Both the position numbers and the translations under genes were made by a program. From positions 30,305,501 to 30,369,500 of the forward strand of contig CM059586.1 in the NCBI GenBank assembly GCA_030407085.1: a DNA stretch of 64,000 bases, given 5' to 3'. The DNA comes from Trichopria drosophilae (Eukaryota; Arthropoda; Insecta; Hymenoptera; Diapriidae). Numbering within the stretch: position 1 is the first letter of the stretch; every line of letters starts with the position of its first letter. Positions 1-13,444 of this stretch are shown here, piece after piece. The notes under the pieces were generated by a model that did not search any database, was not told where the DNA came from, and was given only the letters and a program-made list of their open reading frames with translations.

Positions 1-309
1 TTATTTATAAAATGTAAAAATAATTTCGGTTTAATTATTGAATCCAATAGATGTTATTCGTAAATCACAAATATTGCTTAGAAGATATAATTTTAATTTT
101 ATATTTGTGACGATAAAAATCAAATCTCTTATTATACCATGGTTCAACCGTGCCAAGTATTTACTGACTTGCTACTTGATTGGTAAGGAAGAAATGTGGG
201 GAATCCCGAATGTTATTTATTAATCTACTTTAAACCCTCTCAATAAAACAGTTTTTTATAGACTTGCCAATTTTCAAATTCTATTGCGACCAGCCTAAAA
301 AATTGTTAT

Positions 310-470
310 AGGGCCATCCATAAACTACGTTACCAGTTTAGGGGGGGGGGGGTCTGCCCAGAACTACGGTCTATATAAAATGTATGTATAAAAATCCTAA
401 AACTGTCTACGGCGGGGGGGGGGGGGGCACAAATGCCAAAAAAGATCTACGTAGTTTATGAATGGCCCCT
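310..470. mobile_element. MITE with two long poly-G runs
   Basis: The ends are inverted repeats: GGGCCATCCATAAACTACGT at 311-330 pairs with ACGTAGTTTATGAATGGCCC near 449-468. Inside are runs of 12 G (341-352) and 14 G (414-427) on the same strand. The length (~160 bp) and lack of coding sequence fit a non-autonomous DNA transposon. No clear target duplication was identified. The rest of 1-720 shows no gene and is read as intron of the TOGARAM gene. Confidence 0.7.
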
Positions 471-720
471 TACTGGCTATTTCTAATCCATTATATTCTC
501 GAAACCATTGTTATGTTTGAGTAGATTAATAATAAATTAACGTCTCGTCAAACGGGCACGTTGCCTAAGAATGAATTTCAAAAAATTTAGTTAAAATATA
601 GGTTATTATTATGTTAGTGCTGTCCAGTTTTCATATCCTTCAGTTTACAGTAAAACAATTTTCATGAAAATACAGAGTTTGATGAGGTGAATTAAACCAC
701 ATACTATTATTTATGTTTAG

Positions 721-861
721 ATACGATTCTGTACATCGTCGAAAACGAAGTCACACTGAATCATCACCGCGACTGGCAAAACCTGCGACAAGGAATCACT
801 CAAGAACTCGGCCTCATCATACAGTGCACTCGAATATCGGAGATAGGCATCCTGATTATAG
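721..861 (+). CDS. TOGARAM1: TOGARAM-type gene, internal exon (linker)
   Basis: Open in one frame (YDSVHRRKRSHTESSPRL...), very rich in Arg, His and Ser, with a TTTATGTTTAG acceptor before it and a GTGAGT donor at 862. It begins with the third base of a codon and ends with two bases (AG), which the next exon at 34009 completes to AGA. This phase match across 33 kb is the reason for assigning it to the same gene. It has no recognisable domain and is likely disordered linker. It could instead belong to another isoform or an overlapping gene. Confidence 0.6.
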
Positions 862-1527
862 GTGAGTAATTTATTCGACTTTTATTTTCACTTATGTATA
901 TATATGTAGTATAACAAATGTATGCTGTTATAATGATAAAAGGGCAAATAGGTAGTGTATAGATAGCAATAAGAACAGCAGAAATTCCTATGGTAATAAA
1001 ATAATGTTATAGAGATGCCTCACTGATCTTATTTGTCCATGTAGTCGCGGTTTGATCCAAATAGGAACAGGGCTCTAGCTCTAATTTAGCCGGGTTAACC
1101 CCATGAAAGTTGACCAACTGTCAATTCACGTAATTTGGTTGTATCCCACATATTCTAATTAAGAATTTTCTGCATTACGACATGACACATCAACCTCAAA
1201 AAATTGTATAAATATTCAAGGTTGTACATCAATGTGGACAGTCAAACCATGTTATTTGCAATCCAGTGATTCGGGATATATTCATCTAATTCGACTGGGA
1301 TCCGGCCCGGCTAGCCGGGTTGGGTCCAAACATGGGAACCCTTGATAATATCAATCGGTTTCATATCAGGTAGCCATTTAGAGTCTAAATTTAATAGGGC
1401 AACCCAAACCATAACCCTAAAAAGTAAGAAACCGATCAGTCTTCGTTTAAAATTTGGCTTAAATTTAGCCACTATGTCAGAATATGGTCTTAAAATTCTT
1501 GCTGTCTTCAAACTTAAAAGAATCCGA

Positions 1528-2509
1528 GTAGAAATAAAAAAGATATTAAAAGATCTCAAAAAGATTTTTCTTAAAAATGTCAGAATTTAAGAAATGTTAA
1601 GTAATTTAGTTTATTAAAATCTTTTTAAGAACTTTTAAATATCTGTTTAAGATTTTTATTTCAGAGCATGATTTTAAAATAACATGATATTTTAAAGATC
1701 TTTTTAAGATCTTTTCGAGACCCTTTTAAAATTATTTTCGGGTATTAAAAAAATATTAAACATTTTATCGTATATATTTTATTAGTATTTCGCATTACTT
1801 ACATTAATTTTCAATTAATCAATTTTGAATTCTTATAGAAATTAAATTATCAGGTAACCGATGTCGATACATAGTAGATATGAAGTCATCAGTTCTTGAA
1901 TGTTCGTGAAATTTTCTGTCCAGGTTCAAAAATTGCAACTATTCTTCTAGAAATTCAAGAACTTTAGTTATAATTATAAAAAGACATTTTTTTAGAAAAA
2001 TCCAGCAACTTTTGAACCCTCACGAGTATACAATTTCAAGTTGATGAAAGGGATTACATAATTTTCCTATAAATTTAAAAAGCCAGCGTTAATTTTTGCC
2101 CCCCCCCCCCCTCCTTGTTTTTTTGTTTACAAAAAAAACAAATTGCGATATTTAACGTTATGATCAATATTAACAAAATTCCTTTAGACAAGTTGTGGAA
2201 AATCATTTTCTTGAGAAAATTAATCCTAAGTAATGCGAAATACTAATAAAATGTTGTAAAATTTTTTTTTTCATACCCGAAAATGATTTGGAAAAGGTCT
2301 CGAAAAGATCTTAAAAAGATCTATAAAGGATCATGTTATTTTAAAATCATGCTGTGAAATAAAAATCTTAAACAGATCTTTAAAAGAGTTTAAAAAGATT
2401 TTCATAAACTGGAGGTTTAATCGTCTTAAAAATGATTTAAAATGTCTTAAATTCGGACATTTTTAAGAAAGATCTTTTTCAGATCTTTTAAAATCTTTTT
2501 TATTTCTAC
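1528..2509. mobile_element. Foldback element with ~280-bp inverted arms
   Basis: The left arm 1528-1802 (starting GTAGAAATAAAAAAG) is complementary, with scattered mismatches, to the right arm 2226-2509 (ending CTTTTTTATTTCTAC). The arms are full of AAGATCTTTTTAAGATC-like words. The ~420-bp centre has a C-run at 2099-2111 and no coding potential. The short open frames across the arms read only repeat DNA. It looks like a non-autonomous foldback DNA transposon. Confidence 0.8.
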
Positions 2510-4991
2510 GCGGGAATGCTCACAATTGATGAAATAAGGTTTATTTTTGCGATATATTATCGTTCTAGAGAGGTTAGGCTGATTCGGAGCAAAAGAAAAA
2601 AAAATCTAGTTGAAGTTCATAAATATTGTGCACTTTTGTTTGTGGATCGGTATAGCAATCATACAGATATAAGCAATCCCGCAACTTTATTGATGTGAAC
2701 AAAATTCACAAAAAACGAAGCACACGAAATTTTGTTCATTTTTTATTTAAAATGCGCTATATTGATTTTTGAAGCAATTTTAATGCAATTTTTACCATTC
2801 TATTCGAAAGAGAATACTCGAAAATGTTCACTTTTAAGTCAATATTAATCTTTCTTATTGAAAATACAGGTCGAAAATCAACTAAAAAGTGAGCATGGCT
2901 TAATTTGCTTGGAATTACTTCGAATTATCATCAGATTTTTAAAGACAATTCGAGCTATTCAATATTTATTTTTTATTTCATAAAGTATTATTATAACAAT
3001 TTTACCACGACATAGACGAAATGTACTATCTCTCAAATATTATTTCGATGTAATCTTACAAAAGTACAACAATAATATATGATGGAAATGTTAATGCACA
3101 AATTATTTATAACTCATACTTTTGCTAACCGATTTCTATGCAAGCATGGACTTTCTATTTTAAAATTAACATATTTAAATTCTGTATATTTTGCAATAAA
3201 ATTGTTCAAAATTTATTCAAAATCATGTTCTTTATGAAAAACAAATTTTTTATTCGACGAATGAAGCAGATAGAGACATTATAAGAAATTCTGAAACACG
3301 TAGTATTGTAAATCACTATTACGGCAGATAGTACTTAAAGGGCAACTGATATGCAGGTTAAATTCTTCAAGGCAGGGGGAACCCATACTTAACCTCAATA
3401 AATGGAATGAAAGAAATTAATGAACATTATAAGCCAGGAACGACTACTTCTTATTAGTATTAAGATTTGTAAGTCCCAATTTATTAGTAAGAGAATCCAT
3501 TTTGTACTTCAACAAATTCATGTTTTGTTTTATCATAAAATTTGATACTATATAAACATTTACAATAAAACAATTATATATGAAGTATTAATAGTTAGCT
3601 TTGTTCTGTAAAATTATTATTCTTTTACAGTGGGGTTATTTTAAATCTAATTTTATGAATTGTCAAACAAAGCACTTCTATTTTAGGTCGCAAAAGACTT
3701 TCTCTAAGGCCCGGTCTACATAACTCACTCGATACACGTAATATGCATTGGATTTATAAATTATATTAGAAATCCCAAAAAAACATATATGACAAATTTA
3801 ATACATTTAAGTGAAAAAAATCAAGCAGAAAATAAGCATTTCAAATCTACAAAGCAGTTAATCAGTGTAGTTCGCAACGCGGACATCACAAAAGTGGTAA
3901 GAAAAAAGGAGAAGCAATAATAGTGACAGTGTTCATTTTAAGAGATTACAATTTTCCAAAATTTGTAATTACTATAGTAATAGTCTGAAACTTGGGGAAA
4001 AACGAAATGCCATATGTGTTAATCCAGCAGGGAAAACTACCCTCACAGTCTGCCCCATTTCTGCAACGATCGATACACTACCACTTTTTATATTAAGGAA
4101 TCTTTTTAGCTGTGTCATGATTTTTACTTCAGGTAATCGTATTAAATAAATGTGAAACATTAATCCTAAACCTTCTCATCAATCTTATTTTCTAAACTTA
4201 TTTCTAAGAACAGGTTATCATTGACAAAATAAAAGAATTAAGACCGGAAGTAATTTATTAGATACTTTACGAAGACACATTTTTCCTGCGAATGTATAAA
4301 AATAGATACATGCATTCGCTTGCTCAGTTCTATCGAACACAGAGAAAAGTGCAATGAAGACTGCGAAAAACAGGATAAATCACCTACTAGTACATTCTGC
4401 GTCAGATAAAATATTACAATAGAAGCCAACGATGAAATATCAACGCGCAAAATTGACCGCCGCGATTTGCAGGTAAAATTTCGCTTCGGAGATATCAGAA
4501 AATCTTCGTGATTACCGCATTATTAAAACGAGATAACCCGATGCTTAATGGTGCTTCGTGTGCAAATCGAAATGAATTAGCAATGATCGACGTCAAAAGT
4601 GCCTGACGACCGAATGCCGTTGACCGCTGTCCTATCGCATTTTATCAAAGTCCTAGATAGCCCTCGATGTGGATTTAGGGACGCGACAGCCTCGTTTCCT
4701 ACGAACACGCGATTATCGTTATACTAGTTCGCATGCTAGACAACTGTGAGTAAAAAAATGCATACACATCTGTGATTGATCTGAATTCGCAAACATGCCT
4801 TGCTATTTTATTTAGTAAACAAGAGTCCAATACCTACCAGCAACATTTATCTTAAAAAGCTCCTATAATAAAATACCATTCACTTTCCATTGTTTGATGA
4901 AAGACTCCGAGTCATTAAAGTCCAAAAACTTGGAATATTTAGCTTAATTTCAAACGTCACTACCAAATTGAAAAAAAAAAAACGAAAACAT
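2510..4991. other. Intron stretch without recognised genes
   Basis: AT-rich intron sequence; no exon, RNA gene or clear element seen. The part 4440-4740 is visibly richer in GC and CpG (for example CGATCGACGTC-like words, GGGACGCGACAGCC) than its flanks and could be a regulatory island; this is inference from base composition only. Confidence 0.4.
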
Positions 4992-5186
4992 ACTCTCTAA
5001 ATCTGAATGAGTGAAAAGTAGGTTACTATTTGAGATTAGTAACAAAATTGACTAAATATTGGTCAATTTCTACTAATTGTATGAGTAACATAATTTGATT
5101 AACTCATTCAATTAGCCAAAATTGACTAATAATTAGTACATATTTTTACTAATTCTAAATAGTAAACTAATTCAAATTTAGAGAGT
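4992..5186. mobile_element. Short MITE
   Basis: Terminal inverted repeats ACTCTCTAAATCTGAAT (4992) and ATTCAAATTTAGAGAGT (ending 5186) bound a ~195-bp AT-rich segment. The interior is itself partly palindromic (repeated ACTAATT/AATTAGT words). No coding sequence. Confidence 0.7.
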
Positions 5187-6929
5187 AATTTCGAAACCTG
5201 GTGATTTTACTATTTTTAGGTATTTTCTTTCTACTCCCGGGGTCAAAATGACCCTTAAGTACTTTAAAAGGTGCTGAACAATAAAAACATTTTCAGATTT
5301 TAAGTCCTTAATTAATTCACATACGAAATATTTTCAGAATAAAAGTAGAATTACGACTAAAACAAGTGGGCTATTCTTTCGTCAAAAGTAAATCAGACCC
5401 ATTCTTATTTTAACCAAGTTAATTGTAGTTGTCTTTTATTTTTAATTTGTTCCTCTATTTATTTTAACATTTCCTCTATTTTATTCCTTTAAAGCTCGAT
5501 TGATCATGAGTTTTCTAGGTGAAGAATGAAAAATAGTACATAATGAAACGAAATTAGAACTTTGCGCCCATGGTTCGAAAATAACTATTTAAACCTTTTC
5601 CATCCTTTTAACAATTTCTCTTTCTCCTATGGCAATTGGTCCGCATAAAGAGAAATGGAAAACAATATAAGATCGTCATACTTCCTGGTCAGAAAAGTTT
5701 AAAAAGAAAAGTCCTACTTGATTGCAAAGAGAATAAATTTTGAATGGAGATTACATAGTTTTAGAATAGGTTACTGCACTAAAGCAAAGGTACGGTGACG
5801 AATCTATGTATTATACTAAAAAACTTCTATTAACGCTCTTGTTTCATAATTTTTAAATTACGGCGAAATATATTTCTTTTTAATATCAGCAAATACCATG
5901 TCGTCACAAGAAAGATGAAAAGGTTAAACAAAATGGTTGTACTAGATAAACTATGGATTTTGCGATTACGTAAAGATAAATTGTTCACGTTACCAGCCTC
6001 TATTCGAAAAGACACTTGTTTGAATTAAATATTTATGCTGTTGTGGTCTAGATATCAAGTTTTCCACGTTTCCGGGTTATTGCCTCATTCAGTCACGTAA
6101 CACGTCAAAAATGTCAGATGGAACTTGCGTCGTTAAAAGATATGACGGATCTCTTTTTATAAATAGTGTTAAAAGTATATGGCGAATGAGAAAGTGTAGT
6201 AAGCGTTTTTCTGATGCATTGAAATTGTTTTTCATTATTCCATGCAAACCACTAACTGAATGTAACTCCTGATATTTTCTAGAAATAATATCGAGATTTA
6301 ACTTTTTGTTACATTAGTATAATTTACTGTTTAGTTTTATTTTAAGACTTAAATGTGTAACTTTTTTGAATAGTTTTAACTAACAACAAGGAAAATATCA
6401 GAGTAAAGGTTTAAAATTAGAATATTATTTTAAAAAGTACAATGGGAGATAAATGGAATGTAACACTAGAATTATTTTAATAGAATAGAGATTGACCTCA
6501 ATAATGTATAGAAAGCAAAAACAAATTAATTATATGAAACACGATTTTATTTGGAGTCACGATTGTTTATTCCCTGCTATTACTTTAAATTTTACTTTTA
6601 TTGACAGATTTTGCAGTTATAGTATAACCGTAATAGTATATAGGATGAATTTCGCAACCGCAATTAGATAAATTTAATTTTCTCACACTCTGTGCGCAAA
6701 ATGCTATTTTGCTCCCCAGTTGCACAATCTACTATTGTTTCATTCATTCATATGTCGAACCTAACATCTTTTGGTATAAAAGCCAATGCAAATAGTTTTT
6801 TACTAATTTCATCTGTATATTTTTAAAATTTTGGTTCGGTTGTTTCAATTGAAATGGAATCATTTCATAAAATGTTTTTTTCTTCTTTTTTACTTGCTTT
6901 ATCAAACAACTTTTTTCACTTTTGGAACG
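5187..6929. other. Intron stretch, nothing recognised
   Basis: AT-rich intron sequence with no exon-like frame, RNA gene or clear inverted repeat. Confidence 0.5.
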
Positions 6930-7137
6930 ATCCTATACGGAGAGACTGTTATTTACGAAAATTATAAAAATATTTTCAATTTAGGAATAACCGGGGTTTT
7001 ATCGTCCAGCCCTTGTACCTTTTGCTATTGTGGTTTGTAAAATTTGCTATTTTCGGTTGTAAATCTTACAAACCTTAATAGCAAAAAGTACAAACGACAA
7101 TGCAAATTTCGTAAATAAAAGTCACTCCGTATAATAG
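6930..7137. mobile_element. Nested-hairpin MITE
   Basis: Outer arms near 6933-6963 (CTATACGGAGAGACTG...) and 7104-7137 are inverted copies. An inner pair, 7013-7040 (TTGTACCTTTTGCTATT...) and 7066-7093, forms a second stem. The whole unit folds back on itself over ~205 bp, as expected for a palindromic MITE. Any open frame here only reads through the arms. Confidence 0.7.
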
Positions 7138-7738
7138 CATTACTTATATATTTATTGAATGAAAATATTTAAAAAAGTCTTGTTTTAAAAAATATATAGG
7201 AATATTTTCCACTTTATGTTTATATTTATAAAATGTTGTTTTACATTCACATTTAGATTTATATCTATCCTCGCTCATATTTTAAAGGATATCGTTTATG
7301 AAAAAGTTTAATAAAAAACTATTAATTTCAGTATTCCTCTTATTGATTACAAGCTCGTCGAAATATATCATAAAATATTAAATTGGATTCGATGTCGATG
7401 GTTCTAAAGTAAAGCAGTGAAGTATCACTATTGGATTATCCTTAATTCCAATATATTAAATTTTTCTAAAAAAAAGCTATCTGCGTGACGTCACTTTTCT
7501 TTTTAACTTTTTCGGATAGATGCTTTACTGTTATCTTGAAAAATGATTCATATTATTAAAAAATCACAATAATTAATCTAACATAGATTTCCAAATTCTT
7601 GTATGTTTACTTTTATAATATTTGTGCACGAAAGGTAAGTCATTGCACCTGTAAAGGTATTTTAGTTAAATATGATTTTATGTATTTTAAAGTGTATTAA
7701 TAAGTTTTTTTAAATATATAAGCGTAAAATTTTGATTT

Positions 7739-7815
7739 TGCGCACCGTTTTTATTGCGTAAAATACGATTTTACGCATTGGTCCTATCTAATCGCATGTT
7801 AAAAAGCGGTGCGTA
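7739..7815. repeat. Palindromic element with GCGTAAAAT cores
   Basis: TGCGCACCGTTTTT at 7739 pairs with AAAAAGCGGTGCGTA ending 7815. Between them, TGCGTAAAAT-ACG-ATTTTACGCA (7755-7777) is a perfect 10-bp-arm palindrome. A related GCGTAAAATTTTG lies just upstream at 7722. Probably a small foldback remnant. Confidence 0.6.
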
Positions 7816-10360
7816 AAATAGTATTTTACACTAGTATCGAAATATACTATTATTTTCATAAGCAATTTTCTGAAATACATTACGTAATGTTCCATTCTTC
7901 CGCTGCGTTATTGGCGTTAACCGTGTTTAATAGTCGTATTTTGACATATCTTTATATTAATGATAAAAGCTATATATTTCAAATCGTAGTTTTCTTTCTG
8001 TACCTTGAAATATAATGTTTGTATTTCCAAGTTTGAACCTACTTTCAGTGTAGACAAAACGTAGTATACATTAATTTTCTTAAATATGTAAATATTCCAA
8101 ATGTTTAATTCAGGATTATATTAATGAAAAAGTATATAATATCTCATGTAAGGCTTTCTATCCTGTAGTGGTACTATTTTCAGAAGTGAATTAAAAATGA
8201 AAAAAAATGTAGTAAAAAGGGGTTTTAGATACATAAGTATTCATTTTACTGAATGATAAGATTTGAAAACATTAAATCTTCCAACTAGTCATATTTTACA
8301 CTCGTTGTTATAAGTGTAATGCAATTAATTCCTGTGTAGAACGAGGGAGAAGACTGCTGCTTTATATGTCAAGTACAATATCGAAGAAATAATGGTATGT
8401 ATATAATAATATGAACGAATTAAGTAAATATAAAAGTTTAACTAATAAATGATGAATTATAAATTTCAGGTAATTTAGATTTTTCAAAATGAATATTAAT
8501 GAAACCGGACAATTTTGACTACAATAATTAACAATCATAAAAGGAAAGAAGTAGAATATTATTTTAACAAAAAATTATATACACATATGATTTCTCTCAC
8601 TTTAATATTGTTCTTGACTTAAGTCTTCTCTATTGTTCTATACAGAGATTCAGCACTATGCATTATGTACTATAATAACGAGTGCAAAATATGGCTGGTT
8701 GGAAGGTCAAATATTTTAACATCTCAAAATTCTTTATTATGAATATTCTCCTGTATCTCAAATCCAACTTCTTCTACCTTTTTCTACATTTTTACTTCAT
8801 GTATGAAAATGGTACCACTACAAGGCCGAAAAAGTCATATTATTTTAAAAGTATTGTGACCTACTATCCGACATTTTATATACTTTTTTACTAATATGAT
8901 TTAAAAACGATCGAGAAATATTATTTAATAAAGAATTGAGATGCAGATTTAACATATTGCACTGGAAACTCGTATTTTCCATTTTACAATATGTCATTAT
9001 AAGATATCTAATATGAAGGATTACTGGGCGCATTAAAGTATCCCTCTATTTACTAATATCATTTCGGCGCATTATGAAGGCAGTGGATATTATGAAATAC
9101 CATTTATTAATATGAAGTGTCGAGAAAATAGACTGTAGTATATCATGATTATATTTAAACCTTTAATTATCTAAATTATGTTTGAAATAAAATTAATAAA
9201 TAATAGTTTATTACTATGAGATGCCCCAAAATGTTTGACAAACAATATTTATAGACATTTAAAGAGGAGGATTTTTTAATTCATGAATCATTGAAAACCA
9301 GCAATTTTTTTATAATAAAATAGCGCCTAGTATTAGTATTTTAAAATAGCCACTTAGGTAAATAGTACAACTTTCAAATATATAAATAAAAATAAAGAAG
9401 ATAGCAGAATTCCCTCGGCATAGTTAATTTAATATTCGTAAAGATGTAACCTTTTAACATGTATAGTAGTAAACGAGACATTAAAATTAATACTTAAAAG
9501 AAGTTAGTTTGCTCTCAAGAAGAGAATTACAAAAGTTGCCAAGAAGAAAAACTAACATTACAATATGAAATTACTGATGAAGTTGTCTGATGACTGTGTT
9601 TCTACTTACAATTTGTAATATTTATTATGAAAATTTCACATACTTTGGATTTATATAAACTTTCCTTATTGGAAGGATCTTTATTATGTTTTAAACGAGC
9701 ATTACGTTCTAATTTTTCATTTCTCGTATGTTAGAAAGGTTATATTTGCACATTTTTTCTACTGTAGCGATTCTTCTTTGCAATACTTGAATACAATCTA
9801 CCTCAACGTCAAGGCATACTATACAATAATAATTGTATATTAAGCCTTGGGAGTCATAATTTGGAGTCTTATGCTGCTAAGAATCATCTAAATTCGCCAT
9901 TGGCCAAAAGATTTAAATGTCTATCATAATTAGCGGTTCTGGTACTCTGATTACGTACAGTGTTTCTAAGAATTAATCATTTCCAATTATTAATGTTTAT
10001 TTATATTATCAATTACATTTATATTGGCATAGTCGCCCTTAAATAAATTATATTTGACAATTTAATGGAATGTAATACGGTAACCAAAAGTAGAATTTAA
10101 ATAATAACAAAATGAAATAGTAGGCTGCCGTGTCAGACAGTTCAATAAACGCAATTTAGCAAAATAAGAGACAAAAGTTCTATCGGATAACAAGACGAAG
10201 ATAATGTATAAAAATAAAAAAAAAAGTAGATATGCACTAAAAACTGTCGATGCAGTAGTGGAAAATTTATAACTATTTTGCACCATAATTTTAACTCGTG
10301 TATTAAACCCTCCAAAGTCCCTAGCATTAAATATAAATTGTTTATATAGTACAAAGGTTA
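7816..10360. other. Intron stretch, nothing recognised
   Basis: AT-rich sequence with no exon, RNA gene or strong repeat structure that I can support. Confidence 0.5.
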
Positions 10361-10469
10361 ATATGACTTTTCTTTGAGGTGATGGACACTTTACTTATTT
10401 GCTAATAAAAAGGAAGATATGACTTTTCTTTGAGGTGATGGACACTTTACTTATTTGCTAATAAAAAGA
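10361..10469. repeat. 56-bp tandem duplication
   Basis: ATATGACTTTTCTTTGAGGT begins at 10361 and again at 10417. The two units are almost identical through GCTAATAAAAAG, so this is a recent two-copy tandem duplication. No coding role is visible. Confidence 0.9.
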
Positions 10470-10716
10470 ATGTCAGTGAGAATGGTGTATTTGTATAAAT
10501 ATTTCCTGGGTGATCATTCTTTGAATAACAAAATATTAAAAAAAAAATATTCAAACATCCCTGCCGCGAAGACAGAAGCAACATGTACCTCTATGCCATT
10601 CCCATATTTGTAAAAATCACCTGAGATAGTGAATCGTTATACCCATACTTTTAATAGATTTAACGCATTCCAAATAGTGTTATTACTTCGACCCAAACTA
10701 AGTCTGGACGAAGTAT

Positions 10717-11210
10717 TCAATTTTGTCACTTCGGGCAAAAAAATTACCATATAGTTTTTCATCAAATGTCGACGTTTCAGACCCTAAGGAACCCAAATCA
10801 ACAATAAAAAAATTTGTGTCCGTGATCTTGTATAAGCGTATTGACATAAATTTTTTTTTAAAATACGCATCTTGGCATAACTTAGATCTGATTAGATTTT
10901 GGGGCAGATCCACCCGTCCATTACTAAAAAAAATTAGCCCCAATTAAGTTTCTTCGTAGTTTTTTGCATTTATTTTGAAAAATACAAATTTTATTAAAAA
11001 ATGTTTCAAACAAAAAAGATAGAGCATGAGATTCTCTACAAAAAAGGTTTTATGCATTTTCTTCTTAAAGTCAATGATAATGCCATAAAAACTGGTTTAA
11101 AATATTTATGACTATTGTCTGAAAAAGTATTGAATTTGGTAATCTCGGCAAAAAAATTACCGTATTGTTTTTCATCAAATTTCGACGTTTCGATTCCCTA
11201 TCCCCAGGGA
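10717..11210. repeat. Pair of diverged direct repeats
   Basis: TTCAATTTTGTCACTTCGGG... at 10717 and TTGAATTTGGTAATCTCGGC... at 11131 share a ~75-bp block that continues through TTTTTCATCAAATNTCGACG. They lie ~414 bp apart in the same orientation. The open frames on both strands here reflect the repeat and show no protein family. Confidence 0.65.
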
Positions 11211-13444
11211 TATTCTTCGCCAGCCCCTCGGGCGCATAAGTTCTTTCACGCCCTTGATACGAACATAACTATTTCGATATATCTAAAAGATGTCTTATTG
11301 ATATCTATAAGATATCCGTCAGAGATCTTTTCGACACTTTCAAGATATCTTTGACGAATTATATGTATATATATTTTATATATAAGATCATAATAATACA
11401 GACAGTAATTAGTAAAACACAGTAAACATGTAATATGCATCGAATAGTCTATTAGAATACAAGTGCATGAAGTAAGTGTTTTGCAACTTTTAATTATTAA
11501 TACTTCTGCTGGCCTGTTGTCGGGGTCGAAGTTTTGAAAATGTTCAATTTTCAACGTCGACTCAGGCCATAGATCATAGTTGTTAATCATTCTCAACTTT
11601 CATACATATAAGAAACACTATATTGTTGTAACATATCTATCGAAGCCACTTGGACCTAAATATGATTGGACCCCCGAAGATCAATATAATTTTATAATAT
11701 AATTGAAAGCTCTTAGTAAACAAACGAGTCTTAAGGAATAGCCGACTCTCCACTGGGTCGAAGTTTCTGAGCGAGCGAAGCGAGCGAGGCACCACGCCAA
11801 CACTAGTTATATATTGAAAAATTATATGGAGAAATCTATCACATTATACTTTGGACTTTGCAGTCGGTGTTACACATCATTCTGTTATCCAAACGTCATA
11901 TGTTTTTAGCCATCAAATGGAGGTCCAGTTAAAATAATTAATAAAATTTAACTCGTGAAAATGTCGTCATGAAAATGAAAAATGAGGACATCGCATTCAA
12001 GTTCGAAGTGATAGTTAATAATCATTCGAGGACACACATAATCACTTGTAGCTCGATCGCTAGAATTTAACTCCGCCACTGCTTTGTGCACATTATAATC
12101 CATACAGTTAAATTTAAACACACCGATTAAGAGGTCTTCATCAAGATAGTGAATACATTTTTAAGCGCACATCCAGATTTAGGAAATATATTGAAAAAAA
12201 TAGTCCGTTGTATCCTATGTCCTCGTAAGAAGTTATTGGTCAGACAATGTTCATTACAAATTGCTACGAATATGAAATGGCGTACGATAGTCGTTAAGAA
12301 ATATTGAATATTTTTTATTTATTACATGTATAACAAGGATGTACAAGTGGTAAACGCTTCTTCAATGACGTTGAATACGACGTCGCTCTGGTGGCCTCAG
12401 TGTCTGAATAATCGATCAAAATGCATGTAAACAAGTGAAAGAAACGATTATGAACTATTTTTGTATACTTTAAAGATTTTAAAAATAGCGTAGGTCAGTG
12501 TGAATGGTTTCATTCTTTCAAAGTGGTCAGAATGATTCTGTATCCTTTGTGCTTGTTCCTTTCAGTTGGATTCTTTTTACTCATGTAATGATATAATATT
12601 TACCGGACACTATATTGGTGTCGATGAATATGTAAATTTCGTTAAAAAACTATTTTGTTTTGGAGTTATTGAATGTCATTATTTTTGGTGCCTTAGGTAA
12701 TGAACACTAATTGTCGGTGAAATATTGCCCCAAACTATTTTGAAGTGATATTTTGATTTGTTATAAAGTTTGTTCTTGTTTCAAAATAATCATATGTAAA
12801 CAGAAGACGGGATCTGTTTATAAAATTCTTTGTCGTTTTACATAAACATAAAATTTGACAATAATAATTTCTTAGTAAAATACGACAATAATAAAAGGTT
12901 GCACGAAAAGTAACAAACATAGGTTAAAATATTAAGCCCATTAAAATATGTTCAATATAGAGATTCCTTTTTCTCGTTTACTTATCATTTTAACAAAATT
13001 AACACGTACGTCTGAGCATCACCGAAGAAATATTTTCTTATTTTTCAGAGTTTTGTTAATGTAGGTTTGTAGTATTTTGATCCGTTGGAAAAATATTTCT
13101 TCTAATTACGTGTAATAATTATAATTAATTCACATGTCTAAGACCAGCTTAGAGGGCAACATTTTCTAATTTAAAAATACATTTTTTATTCTGTATTAAA
13201 ATAAAAAGGATTTTGAAACCGGCAATGGATTTTTAGTCGAAATTGATACACTTTTTATATGTTTTTATGAGATATACATGAAAAAGACTTCAAAAAATGT
13301 AACAATAATTTGTATTTAGAACGTATTTATGGATCATAAATAGATTGTTATTTAATCTTTAAATTCTGTTGGTTATTGCGTTAAAATAGGGTTCTTGACA
13401 ATCTAAACCGTTAAGTTTATTAGTATTTAAGTTCAACTAATTAG
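11211..13444. other. Intron stretch with a small GC-rich motif
   Basis: No gene recognised. At 11768-11790 a GAGCGAGCGAAGCGAGCGAG word stands out from the AT-rich context, in a segment (about 11640-11820) with other non-AT-rich words; it may be part of a MITE. The remainder is plain AT-rich DNA. Confidence 0.4.

Noticed and set aside
10361..10469. CRISPR-like direct repeats
   Set aside because: Only two contiguous copies with no spacers, in a eukaryotic intron.
11246..11596. 116-codon minus-strand open frame
   Set aside because: Low-complexity, AT-driven composition with no domain or splice signals; the region overlaps TATATATA simple sequence.
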